Source: Peptostreptococcaceae bacterium (GTDB lineage Bacteria; Bacillota; Clostridia; Peptostreptococcales; Acidaminobacteraceae). Taken from it: a stretch of 64,000 bases of DNA. Below the pieces are notes generated by a model. It saw nothing but the letters and a program-made list of their open reading frames with translations, was not told where the DNA came from and made no database searches. The stretch spans positions 1 to 64,000 of the forward strand of contig JAMOQG010000019.1 in assembly GCA_027064135.1 (NCBI GenBank), read 5' to 3'. Within the stretch, counting starts at the first letter, position 1, and each line of letters starts with the position of its first letter. This document shows, piece after piece, positions 53,801-61,355 of this stretch. The translations under genes and the position numbers were made by a program.

Positions 53801-54412
53801 ATCGGTTACGGTGGGCTTGATCACGTATTAGCTGCAAATGAAGATGTTAATGTATTAGTATTTGATACTGAAGTATATTCAAATACTGGTGGACAAGCTT
53901 CTAAATCAACTCCAACTGCTGCAGTTGCTAAATTTGCTGCTGCTGGTATGAGAACTAAGAAAAAAGACCTTGGTTTAATTTCTTCTTCATATGGTTATGT
54001 ATATGTTGCACAAGTAGCTATAGGTGCAAGTGATGCTCACTTTATGAAAGTATTAAAAGAAGCTGAAGCATATGATGGACCATCATTAATTATTGCTTAT
54101 GCTCCATGTATTGCTCATGGATTAAAATCAGGTATGGGACATAGTGTAAGTAGAGAAAAAGAAGCTGTTGATGCTGGATATTGGCACTTATGGAGATTTG
54201 TTCCTGAATTAAAAGAAGCAGGAAAGAATCCATTTGTACTTGATTCTAAGCCACCAAAAGCAGATTTTCAAGAATTCTTACAAGGCGAAATCCGATATAC
54301 TACTTTACAAAATCAGTTTCCTGAAATTGCAAAAGAGTTATTTGTTAAAGCTGAAAAAGATGCAAAAGAAAGATACGATGGATACAGAAGAATGGCAGAA
54401 ATGGTATACTAA
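50882..54412 (+). CDS. nifJ: Pyruvate:ferredoxin (flavodoxin) oxidoreductase
   Basis: Single-chain PFOR of 1176 residues: pyruvate + CoA to acetyl-CoA + CO2 with reduction of ferredoxin, the central anaerobic step. Domains in order: N-terminal pyrimidine-binding ([31 protein letters not shown]), domain II, the gamma-type domain with [15 protein letters not shown]-like [13 protein letters not shown] near residue 425, two 4Fe-4S clusters [12 protein letters not shown] (about 691) and [12 protein letters not shown] (about 747), and the TPP domain with [22 protein letters not shown] and [13 protein letters not shown] (about 965). AAGGAGG precedes the ATG. High expression is expected from its consensus promoter; codon choice also looks more optimal than its neighbours. 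Confidence 0.98.
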   Translation: [1176 protein letters not shown]

Positions 54413-54416
54413 TAAT

Positions 54417-54450
54417 ATAAGGGGCAGGCTAATAGCCTGCCCTTATTTTC
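54417..54450 (+). terminator. Terminator after nifJ
   Basis: ATAAGGGGCAGGCT (54417-54430) pairs with AGCCTGCCCTTAT (54434-54446), one bulged G, then TTTTC. The most GC-rich stem in the window. Confidence 0.88.
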
Positions 54451-54464
54451 ATTTGAGGTGAAAT

Positions 54465-54926
54465 ATGGAAAAGTTTGTTCATAAATCAGTTAGATTATAT
54501 TGTAATTTGCTTGAAGCATATAGAATGTTCACGATTGAAGAAAAATTAAAGCTATGGTTAAGTAAAAATATTTTAATTGACGAAGAAAATTTTAAAATAG
54601 AAATTAATCACAATAGTTTTGAATTAAATACATTGGGTAGTAAAATTACTAGAAAAGAATATGAAAAAAAAATTGTTATTAACTGGATTGAAAAAGAAAA
54701 AAGCATCAACTCTGAAGTTGAAATTAATTTTATGACTTGTTCTCAGAGAGCTGTAAATTGTGTAGAAATACATGTAATACATAGAAATTTAAATAAAAAA
54801 TATATGAACTTTTATAATGTATTCTGGAAAGAATCATTAGATTCATTAAGATATTACTTTAATAAAGATTGGATAATTCATGATGGAGATTTAACACTTA
54901 CAAAAATAACTGGAAGGAGCCTGTAG
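54465..54926 (+). CDS. SRPBCC/AHSA1-like (START-fold) small protein
   Basis: 153 residues. The opening VRLYCNLLEAYRMFTIEEKLKLWLSK and the ending NVFWKESLDSLRYYFNKDW follow the pattern of AHSA1-type SRPBCC proteins, which bind small hydrophobic ligands or assist Hsp90-like partners. The middle is divergent, so this is a fold-level call. GAGGTG precedes the ATG. Four bases separate it from the next gene, with AAGGAGCC in its end, so the two are coupled. Confidence 0.65.
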   Translation: MEKFVHKSVRLYCNLLEAYRMFTIEEKLKLWLSKNILIDEENFKIEINHNSFELNTLGSKITRKEYEKKIVINWIEKEKSINSEVEINFMTCSQRAVNCVEIHVIHRNLNKKYMNFYNVFWKESLDSLRYYFNKDWIIHDGDLTLTKITGRSL

Positions 54927-54929
54927 AAA

Positions 54930-55397
54930 ATGGTAATTAATGTACCTGAGACGGGGAAATATGAAATAGAAAATATTGTATTTGATTATAATGGAACAAT
55001 TGCTATTAATGGTGAAATAATTAGTGGTATTCTTGAAAAAATAGTAAAATTAACCGAAGTATTTAATGTTGCTATTATTACTGCAGATACTTTTAATACA
55101 GTTAGGAAAGCTTTTAAAAATACTAATGTGAACATTCATATTATTGATAATGAAAATGGTATGATTCAAAAAAAGGAATTTATTAAAAATATTGGATCAA
55201 ATAAAACAATTGCATTAGGTAATGGTAGAAATGATGAATTGATGTTAAAAGAATCAATTATTTCAGTTGCTATTTTAAATGACGAAGGTGTTTCTTTAAA
55301 AGCATTAAATAGCGCAGATTTTTTGTTAAAAGATATTAATCATTTTTTTGAAATGATTGAAGAACCTAAAAAATTAATAGCTATACTTAGGAAGTAA
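54930..55397 (+). CDS. HAD-superfamily soluble P-type-ATPase-like phosphatase domain
   Basis: 155 residues with HAD motifs but no membrane part: motif I reads FDYNGTIAING (DxNGT, where ordinary phosphatases have DxDxT and P-type ATPases DKTGT), motif II IITADTF, and motif IV ALGNGRNDELML. This fits the small soluble P-type-ATPase-like group (COG4087 type) of unknown function. The second Asp replaced by Asn may favour phosphoenzyme formation over hydrolysis (inference). Co-transcribed with the SRPBCC gene. Confidence 0.85.
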   Translation: MVINVPETGKYEIENIVFDYNGTIAINGEIISGILEKIVKLTEVFNVAIITADTFNTVRKAFKNTNVNIHIIDNENGMIQKKEFIKNIGSNKTIALGNGRNDELMLKESIISVAILNDEGVSLKALNSADFLLKDINHFFEMIEEPKKLIAILRK

Positions 55398-55403
55398 TAA
55401 TAA

Positions 55404-55470
55404 CTTTATTCCTATGAATAAAGTCACATACAAGCACTTTATTCATAGGAATAAAGTATATGTATGTGAC
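55404..55470. repeat. Interleaved inverted-repeat element (A-B-A'-B')
   Basis: A (55404-55423) and A' (55437-55456) are exact 20-base reverse complements, and each is itself a hairpin with an 8-base stem CTTTATTC/GAATAAAG. B (TCACATACA, 55424-55432) and B' (TGTATGTGA, 55461-55469) are also reverse complements. Because the arms interleave, A:A' and B:B' pairing exclude each other as simple hairpins. It lies between convergent genes and is followed by T-rich DNA on the plus strand, so it may work as a bidirectional terminator, but it is more elaborate than needed. Confidence 0.85.
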
Positions 55471-55491
55471 TTTTATACTTTTTGAATTATT

Positions 55492-55905
55492 TTATTCATT
55501 TAATTTTGAAATTAAAAAATCTTTGTATTTCGAATCTTCTCTTTTAATATGTTTCAATATCCAAACACCTATAAATTTTAAAATTTCATTTATAAACTTG
55601 TCTTCATCATTTAAAACTTCAGTGAATCTTATGTTTTTTAGATAGTTAATAAATTCCTCATGTATTTCTTTATGAACTTTAGTATTTTCATATCCATATT
55701 TTTCAAAAAGAGCTTCCTCTGTATTGAAATGATAAACAGAATAATCTGTTAATTCATTTATTAAGTCTAAAATTTCATCTAATCGATTGGGATTTTCCTT
55801 TTCCTCTGCTAGTTTTGCTAATTTTCTTCCTATTTCAAATAATTTTTTATGTTGTTTATCGATAATATCAATTTCTAAAGAATATATCTCGTTCCATTCA
55901 AACAT
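55492..55905 (-). CDS. Bacteriohemerythrin
   Basis: 137-residue four-helix di-iron oxygen-binding protein. Iron ligands are visible: IDIIDKQHKKLFEI (His), YSVYHFNTEEALFEKYGYE (His and Glu, HxxxE), KVHKEIHEEFINYL (His and His, HxxxH), and WILKHIKREDSKYKDFL (HxxxxD). Probably senses, stores or scavenges O2 in an anaerobe that relies on the O2-sensitive PFOR. GGGGTGA precedes the start on the minus strand. It lies 30 bases after the beta-CASP gene and probably shares its transcript. Confidence 0.95.
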   Translation of the reverse strand: MFEWNEIYSLEIDIIDKQHKKLFEIGRKLAKLAEEKENPNRLDEILDLINELTDYSVYHFNTEEALFEKYGYENTKVHKEIHEEFINYLKNIRFTEVLNDEDKFINEILKFIGVWILKHIKREDSKYKDFLISKLNE

Positions 55906-55935
55906 CTAATCACCCCTTTTAATTTTGTATTGTAT

Positions 55936-57309
55936 TTACATTTGTATTTGTTTGTTTTTTACAGGTAAAATAATATTTCTATAACCTTTCTCAGTTAATT
56001 TATCTTTTAATACTTCCCTAGAGTCATCTTCACCATGAGTGATGAAAATAATATCAGGAGATTTTTTTAAATTTGTTACGAAATTAATTAAATCAGTTTG
56101 ATCAGCATGTGCTGAATAACCATTTATCTTATGAATTTTGGCATTTACTTTATATTCTTTTTTATTAATAAAAACTGAAGTAGTTTTTTCAAGGATTTTT
56201 CTGCCAAGTGTATTTTCGGCTTGGTATCCAATAAATATAATATTAGTTAAATTACTTTTTAGAAATTCTTTTAAATAAAACAGTATTTTTCCGCCATTAC
56301 ACATTCCGCTTGAAGATATTATTAATTTTGGATTATCTGATCTCATAATAGTAAAAGTTTCTTTTAATTCTTCAATAAAGTGAGCATTGTCAAGGCTAAA
56401 TAAATTTTGCTCATGCATTAAATTATCCTTTAGTGATTCTTTATTGTTTTCATAAATTTTTGTAGCTTTCAGTCCAAGTGGGCTATCGATGTAAATAGGA
56501 AGATTAGTAAGTGCTTTATATTTATCGATTTTCATTAGTTTTTTTAATTCTAAGATTATATTTTGAGTTCTTCCTAATGAGAAAGTAGGTATTATTCCTA
56601 TTTCTTTGTTATTATAAATGTCTAATAAAATATTACCTAATTTTTCACTTCTTAATTTTACATCTTCATGAATTCTGTTCCCGTATGTTGATTCCATTAC
56701 AAGATAATCACATTCTCCATTGAATTTTGGTGGGTCAAGAAGAAGATTCCCGCTGTTTCCTAAATCACCAGAAAAACAAATTGTTTCGTGATAATTATTT
56801 TCTTTAATATCAATTAAAATAGATGCTGCTCCAAGAATATGACCAGATTCAATAAATTCAAATGTAACATTATTAAATGCTTCTTTTTTATTAAATGGGA
56901 TAGGATAAAAATAAGCTAAACTAATTTCTACATCTGCCATATTATAGAGCGGCTCTTTTTTATCAAGTCCAGCTTTTATTCGACTTTCATTTTCAAATTC
57001 TGTAGCTCTTTCTTGAATATTGGCGCTGTCTTTTAACATAATTACAGCTAATTCTTTTGTTTGATTTGTACAATATACTTTCCCTGTAAAACCTTTTTTA
57101 AATAGTAATGGAATTCTTCCAACGTGATCAATATGTGAATGTGTTAAAAGAACTGCATCTATTTCCTTCGGATCAAAGTTAATTTCACTATTATCTTCAT
57201 TTTCTTCTTGATATAGTCCAAAATCTATAAGTATTTTATGTTCTGATGTTTCAAGCAAGTAGCATGATCCTGTTACTGTACCTGTTGCTCCTAAAAATGT
57301 TATTTTCAT
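55936..57309 (-). CDS. MBL-fold beta-CASP ribonuclease (CPSF73-like)
   Basis: 457 residues. Metallo-beta-lactamase motif THSHIDHVGRIPLL near residues 57-69, SGHILGAASILIDI (motif for His ligand), FSGDLGN (Asp ligand), then the beta-CASP cap (IIPTFSLGRTQNIILEL) and the RNA-specificity C-terminus with GYSAHADQTDLINF and FITHGEDDSREVLKDKL. These are endo/exoribonucleases related to the eukaryotic 3'-end processing factor. Start follows TAGAGGTG on the minus strand. Confidence 0.94.
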   Translation of the reverse strand: MKITFLGATGTVTGSCYLLETSEHKILIDFGLYQEENEDNSEINFDPKEIDAVLLTHSHIDHVGRIPLLFKKGFTGKVYCTNQTKELAVIMLKDSANIQERATEFENESRIKAGLDKKEPLYNMADVEISLAYFYPIPFNKKEAFNNVTFEFIESGHILGAASILIDIKENNYHETICFSGDLGNSGNLLLDPPKFNGECDYLVMESTYGNRIHEDVKLRSEKLGNILLDIYNNKEIGIIPTFSLGRTQNIILELKKLMKIDKYKALTNLPIYIDSPLGLKATKIYENNKESLKDNLMHEQNLFSLDNAHFIEELKETFTIMRSDNPKLIISSSGMCNGGKILFYLKEFLKSNLTNIIFIGYQAENTLGRKILEKTTSVFINKKEYKVNAKIHKINGYSAHADQTDLINFVTNLKKSPDIIFITHGEDDSREVLKDKLTEKGYRNIILPVKNKQIQM

Positions 57310-57327
57310 ATAATCACCTCTAGATTC

Positions 57328-57356
57328 ATTATACCCAAAAAAATAATTTATAACAA
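57328..57356 (-). promoter_or_regulatory. Promoter for beta-CASP and hemerythrin genes
   Basis: On the minus strand TTGTTA (57351-57356) and TATAAT (57328-57333) with a 17-base spacer, about 20 bases before the start codon. Confidence 0.75.
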
Positions 57357-57459
57357 AATAAGTTAATTATTAATGAAAGTAATTAAAAAAATAAAATAAT
57401 AGTTTAAATTACATTTTGTTTGGTATGAATTTAAGGATGGAATTAATTGGAGGTAGTAA

Positions 57460-58302
57460 ATGAAAATTATTAAATTTATTGAAAATGGTATTAAATGTTT
57501 TGGAGTAGTGAATGATAAGAATGAAGTTGTGAAAATTAATTATGATAATATTTTTGATATTATGGAAGATTTTGAAAATCTAAAGAATATGGATTTATTT
57601 AGTAATAAAAAATTATATAAAATGAATTTGCTTTCAGTTCTTGCTCCAATTGAGTATCCAAAAAGAAATTTATTTTGCATAGGTAAAAATTATAGGGAAC
57701 ATGCAAAAGAATTGGAAGGTAAAATAGAAGGTATATCAGAAGATCCAATATATTTTTCGAAAATGGCGTATCCTGCAATTGGTCATGATAAAGAAATTAA
57801 ATTACATTTAGATGTAACAAATGAAGTTGATTATGAAGTTGAATTAGGGGTTATTATAGGTAAAAAATGTAATAACGTAGATAAAGAGAGTGTAAAGAAG
57901 TATATTTTTGGATATACAATAATTAATGATGTAACTGCTAGAGATTTACAAAGAACACATTTTCAGTGGTTACGAGGGAAATCATTAGATACATTTTGTC
58001 CAATGGGGCCGGTGATTGTTACAGCAGATGAAATTGAAGATCATGGCAATTTAAATCTTTCATTAAACATAAATGGTGAGATAAGGCAGAATTCTAATAC
58101 TTCAAGAATGATTTTTAGTATTGAACATATTATTTCAGAATTATCAAAAGGAATAACTTTAGTGCCAGGTGATATTATTGCTTCTGGTACTCCTGAAGGT
58201 GTAGGTATGGGATTTGTTCCTCCAAAATATTTAAAAGAAGGTGATGAAGTAGTTTGTAAAATTGAACATATTGGAGAACTAAGAAATGTTTTGGTGAAAT
58301 GA
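57460..58302 (+). CDS. Fumarylacetoacetate hydrolase family protein
   Basis: 280 residues with the FAH C-terminal fold: RNLFCIGKNYREHAKELEG, EDPIYFSKMAYPAIGHDKEI, VDYEVELGVIIGKKC (metal-binding Glu residues), GYTIINDVTARDLQ, GKSLDTFCPMGPVIV, and GDIIASGTPEGVGMGF. Members hydrolyse or decarboxylate beta-diketo acids such as acylpyruvates or oxaloacetate; the substrate is not clear. TTGGAGG precedes the ATG. Its stop overlaps the start of the kinase gene by four bases, an unexplained coupling to the Tad-type locus. Confidence 0.92.
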   Translation: MKIIKFIENGIKCFGVVNDKNEVVKINYDNIFDIMEDFENLKNMDLFSNKKLYKMNLLSVLAPIEYPKRNLFCIGKNYREHAKELEGKIEGISEDPIYFSKMAYPAIGHDKEIKLHLDVTNEVDYEVELGVIIGKKCNNVDKESVKKYIFGYTIINDVTARDLQRTHFQWLRGKSLDTFCPMGPVIVTADEIEDHGNLNLSLNINGEIRQNSNTSRMIFSIEHIISELSKGITLVPGDIIASGTPEGVGMGFVPPKYLKEGDEVVCKIEHIGELRNVLVK

Positions 58303-59348
58303 TGAGTTATGTTATAAATTCAATTTCAATTTTATTTATAATAATATATATTTCTTTTAGAAAATTCAATCAATTTAAAGTAAAGAAAATGTTTGATATT
58401 GATGTATTAAACGGTAATTCAGATGAGACAATTTTTATAAATGATGCTGAAATAATAATTGAAAAAGATCCTATCATGAAATTAGTTAATGGATATATAA
58501 TTTTCGGGAAATATGAAGTTAAAAAACATATTGGTTCTGGGAATATGAGCGAAGTATATCTTGTAAGAAATATGAAATTAGGTAATTTATGGGCATTAAA
58601 GGTTATAAATTATTGTGATAATGTGGGATTATTTGCAGAAGAAGGTATACTAAGAAATATTAATCATATTTCAATTCCGAATATTGTAGATATATATTAT
58701 AAAGGAAATACAGTCTATATTATTGAAGATTATATTGAAGGAGTTTCTTTAGACAAATTAATTAAAGAAAACGGAAATTTTTCACAGAAACAAATAATTA
58801 ATTGGGGAGTTGAGTTATGTGAAATTTTAAGTTATTTACATAATAAGAAACCATATCCGATTATTTTTAGAGATTTAAAACCAAGTAATATTATTATCAC
58901 AAATAATAATAAAGTTGTATTGATTGATTTTGGTATTTCTAAATTTAAAGCATCAGACAAATCGGATTATATAGCATCGGGGACTAAAAAATATGCACCT
59001 TATGAACAATTTTCGAATGAAAAAATTACTGATGAAAAAACAGATATTTTTTCTTTGGGTATGGTTTTAAGCGAATGCATTTTAGGATATGTACCAGTGA
59101 AAAAAAATGATTTTAAAAAAATGATGAATTTTGTGGATATTGAAATTGTTTTGATATTGATGAAATCAATTACCAGTAATAGAGAAAAAAGCTATGATTC
59201 TGTGAATGATATGAAAAAAGATTTAGAGAGTGTGGATAGCTTATTTTTAAAAAAATATAATAGGAAAAATATATTGAGAATAATGAACATTTTCTTATTA
59301 TCAATTTCTATCTATTTTGTTTGGGAGGGATTAAAATTATTTCTTTAA
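58299..59348 (+). CDS. Membrane-bound Hanks-type Ser/Thr protein kinase
   Basis: 349 residues with a membrane segment at each end (SISILFIIIYISF, about residues 7-20; IMNIFLLSISIYFVWEGL, about 329-346) and a kinase domain at about residues 68-315. Gly-loop GSGNMSEVYLV, ATP Lys in LWALKVIN, catalytic loop FRDLKPSNI (Phe replaces the usual His of HRD), DFGIS, and APYEQ for the APE-like motif. The short family (no PASTA repeats) differs from cell-wall kinases of Firmicutes. It overlaps FAH and the next gene, so kinase and pilus proteins are made together. Confidence 0.9.
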   Translation: MMSYVINSISILFIIIYISFRKFNQFKVKKMFDIDVLNGNSDETIFINDAEIIIEKDPIMKLVNGYIIFGKYEVKKHIGSGNMSEVYLVRNMKLGNLWALKVINYCDNVGLFAEEGILRNINHISIPNIVDIYYKGNTVYIIEDYIEGVSLDKLIKENGNFSQKQIINWGVELCEILSYLHNKKPYPIIFRDLKPSNIIITNNNKVVLIDFGISKFKASDKSDYIASGTKKYAPYEQFSNEKITDEKTDIFSLGMVLSECILGYVPVKKNDFKKMMNFVDIEIVLILMKSITSNREKSYDSVNDMKKDLESVDSLFLKKYNRKNILRIMNIFLLSISIYFVWEGLKLFL

Positions 59349-60427
59349 TTTTAAATGAAAGATTGAATGAACATTTTTTGAATGTAATTAAAAAATTTAA
59401 TATGGAAGTAGAGCTTAATATATATAAGAAAATTGATTTTTCAAAAGAAGTAATTAGAATTTCTCAAAAGAAGTCAGAATATTTTGTCATTGATTTTGAG
59501 CTCATTGAAGATAAAGATAGGTTTGTAGAAGAATTAAGGACTCTTAGGATTAATTCTAATGATTTGAATTTAATAATTCTAATGCGAAATAAGAAACCTG
59601 GCTCTCTTGTAGTTAAGAAAATAGTAAATTTGGGCATTTATAATATAATTTATAAAAATGATAGCAATGAAATAATTAATGAATTTTCAAATATATTGCA
59701 AGGGAATAATAAAACTTATAGAGATGTTTCAATGTTTGATTGCGAAGTAGAAGACGAAGGAATTAAAGAGAAAAATGCTACTGAATATGTTCATCATTTA
59801 GGGAGTAAAATAATTTCTTGCCTTGGAAGTGAAAGTGGTAGTGGAACAACTCATACTTTAATAATGTTAGCTAATTATTTAAGCAGAAACCACAGAGTTG
59901 CATATATTGAAATAAATGATACTTATGCAATTAAAGCGTTAGGTAAAATAACTAATAGATTGACTTTAGGAAAAGAATATTTTAACCATCAAAAAGTTGA
60001 TTATTATTGGGATATTGATTTTTCAACGTTTATTAATTCAAATAAAAATAAATATGAATATTTATTGATAGATTTTGGAGTGTTACAGAATATTAAAAAC
60101 TTTGATTATTTTTTATTGTCTGATATAAAGTTATGTACAATTTCAGGAATTGATTGGAGAATAGAGAATTCAAAAAATACTTATGATTATTTATCGAAAA
60201 TTGATGTTAATAATAAATGGATTTATTTAGTACCTTTTATTGAAAAAAAATATTTAAAAGAACTTAATGTTTATATAAAAAATGAAATTGTCACAATACC
60301 ATATAATGTTAATCCATTTAAGCCTGAAAAGTATGTGATGGGAAAATTTGATTTGTTATTACATTTAAATAACGAAAGAAGTATAGTTAAAAAATTATGG
60401 AGAGGTGCAAAAGATGGGATTTGGTAG
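59321..60427 (+). CDS. tadZ: TadZ/CpaE-like pilus assembly protein
   Basis: About 368 residues: an N-terminal receiver-like domain (IKIISLILNERLNEHFL to LIILMRN and NIIYKND) and a C-terminal MinD/ParA-like domain from about residue 165 (IISCLGSESGSGTTHTLIMLANYL, VAYIEIND, YLLIDFGVL). The P-loop has T where the deviant Walker A lysine should be, as in CpaE/TadZ proteins, which act as polar localisation factors. Start is uncertain: TTG 59321 has the GGGAGG site inside its own codons, while the first triplets at the right distance are ATT (59336 or 59339), so a rare ATT start is possible. The 5' end overlaps the kinase gene. Confidence 0.75.
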   Translation: MGGIKIISLILNERLNEHFLNVIKKFNMEVELNIYKKIDFSKEVIRISQKKSEYFVIDFELIEDKDRFVEELRTLRINSNDLNLIILMRNKKPGSLVVKKIVNLGIYNIIYKNDSNEIINEFSNILQGNNKTYRDVSMFDCEVEDEGIKEKNATEYVHHLGSKIISCLGSESGSGTTHTLIMLANYLSRNHRVAYIEINDTYAIKALGKITNRLTLGKEYFNHQKVDYYWDIDFSTFINSNKNKYEYLLIDFGVLQNIKNFDYFLLSDIKLCTISGIDWRIENSKNTYDYLSKIDVNNKWIYLVPFIEKKYLKELNVYIKNEIVTIPYNVNPFKPEKYVMGKFDLLLHLNNERSIVKKLWRGAKDGIW

Positions 60428-61355
60428 AAGAAAAAAAGGGATATTAAGAAAAGTTTTTATTCTATTGTTTATTGTATTAGTTATAGGTAGTGTTTCATAT
60501 GGAGGGTATTACTTGTATAATCAACAATTAGCTAAAATTAAAAATGAATATATTATGCAAATAAACGATTTGAAAACCGAAAAATATTTAACTAAAAGAA
60601 CCATATATATTGCATTAAAAAATATAAAAAAAGGAGATTTTATAGATGAAAATAATGTGAATCTAGTTAATACTTATTCAAAATTTGAATCGGGTATTTT
60701 CGTAAATGAACTAGATTTAAATTCAAGAGCATTAATTGATATTTCAGAAGGACTACCAGTTTTAAAAAATATGATTTATAAAAAGGACTTAACAGATGAT
60801 GAAAGATTAAAAGAATTATCTTCAGTTTTATTGCAGAGTGATTTAGAGAAGAATGAATTTGTTGATTTTAGAATTAGATATTCAAATGGACTAGAATATA
60901 TTGTTTTATCTAAAAAAGAAATAAAAAAAATTGATTTAAAGAATAATACTGTATGGTTATCTTTAAATGAGGAAGAAAATTTACTGCTAAGCAGTGCTTT
61001 AGTTGATAAGGCAATATATCAAGGAACATCATTTTATATTGATAGATATATTGAATCTAATATTCAAAAGGAATCGAATGTTAATTATCTTCCTAATAAA
61101 GAAGTTATGGATTTAATGGCAGTTAATAAGTGTGTTGAAAGGAAATTTGAAAAAGAAGAAATTACAAAGCGAGAAGAAATTGAAAATAAATTAAAAAGTA
61201 TAAATGAGCAGCTTTTATCAAAAGTTGAAGAGAGTGTAGTTAGGGAAGAAGATAGTAGAGAAGAGCGAATTGAAATTAATGAAAGTGTAATAGTGAATGA
61301 TACTGATAATCAAGAAGAAAAAGAGGAGGGAACAGAAGAGAATGTCTTCAATTAA
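60414..61355 (+). CDS. cpaB: CpaB-like SAF-domain pilus assembly protein
   Basis: 313 residues. N-terminal membrane anchor (ILRKVFILLFIVLVIGSVSYGGYYLY, about residues 10-35), then a SAF domain (TIYIALKNIKKGDFIDENNVNLVNTY, ALIDISEGLPVLKNMIY), and a C-terminal half ending in an acidic, Glu-rich coiled tail. CpaB/RcpC proteins sit in the cell envelope of Tad pilus systems. ATG 60414 follows AGAGGTG; the ORF-track GTG nine bases earlier overlaps that site. It overlaps the end of tadZ by 14 bases and the next gene by 14. Confidence 0.82.
   Translation: MGFGRRKKGILRKVFILLFIVLVIGSVSYGGYYLYNQQLAKIKNEYIMQINDLKTEKYLTKRTIYIALKNIKKGDFIDENNVNLVNTYSKFESGIFVNELDLNSRALIDISEGLPVLKNMIYKKDLTDDERLKELSSVLLQSDLEKNEFVDFRIRYSNGLEYIVLSKKEIKKIDLKNNTVWLSLNEEENLLLSSALVDKAIYQGTSFYIDRYIESNIQKESNVNYLPNKEVMDLMAVNKCVERKFEKEEITKREEIENKLKSINEQLLSKVEESVVREEDSREERIEINESVIVNDTDNQEEKEEGTEENVFN

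Noticed and set aside
54234-54461. Plus-strand ORF overlapping the nifJ end
   Set aside because: Different frame of the conserved PFOR C-terminus running into the terminator.
55460-55645. Plus-strand ORF of 61 codons
   Set aside because: Overlaps the antisense of bacteriohemerythrin and begins inside the inverted-repeat element; no ribosome site.
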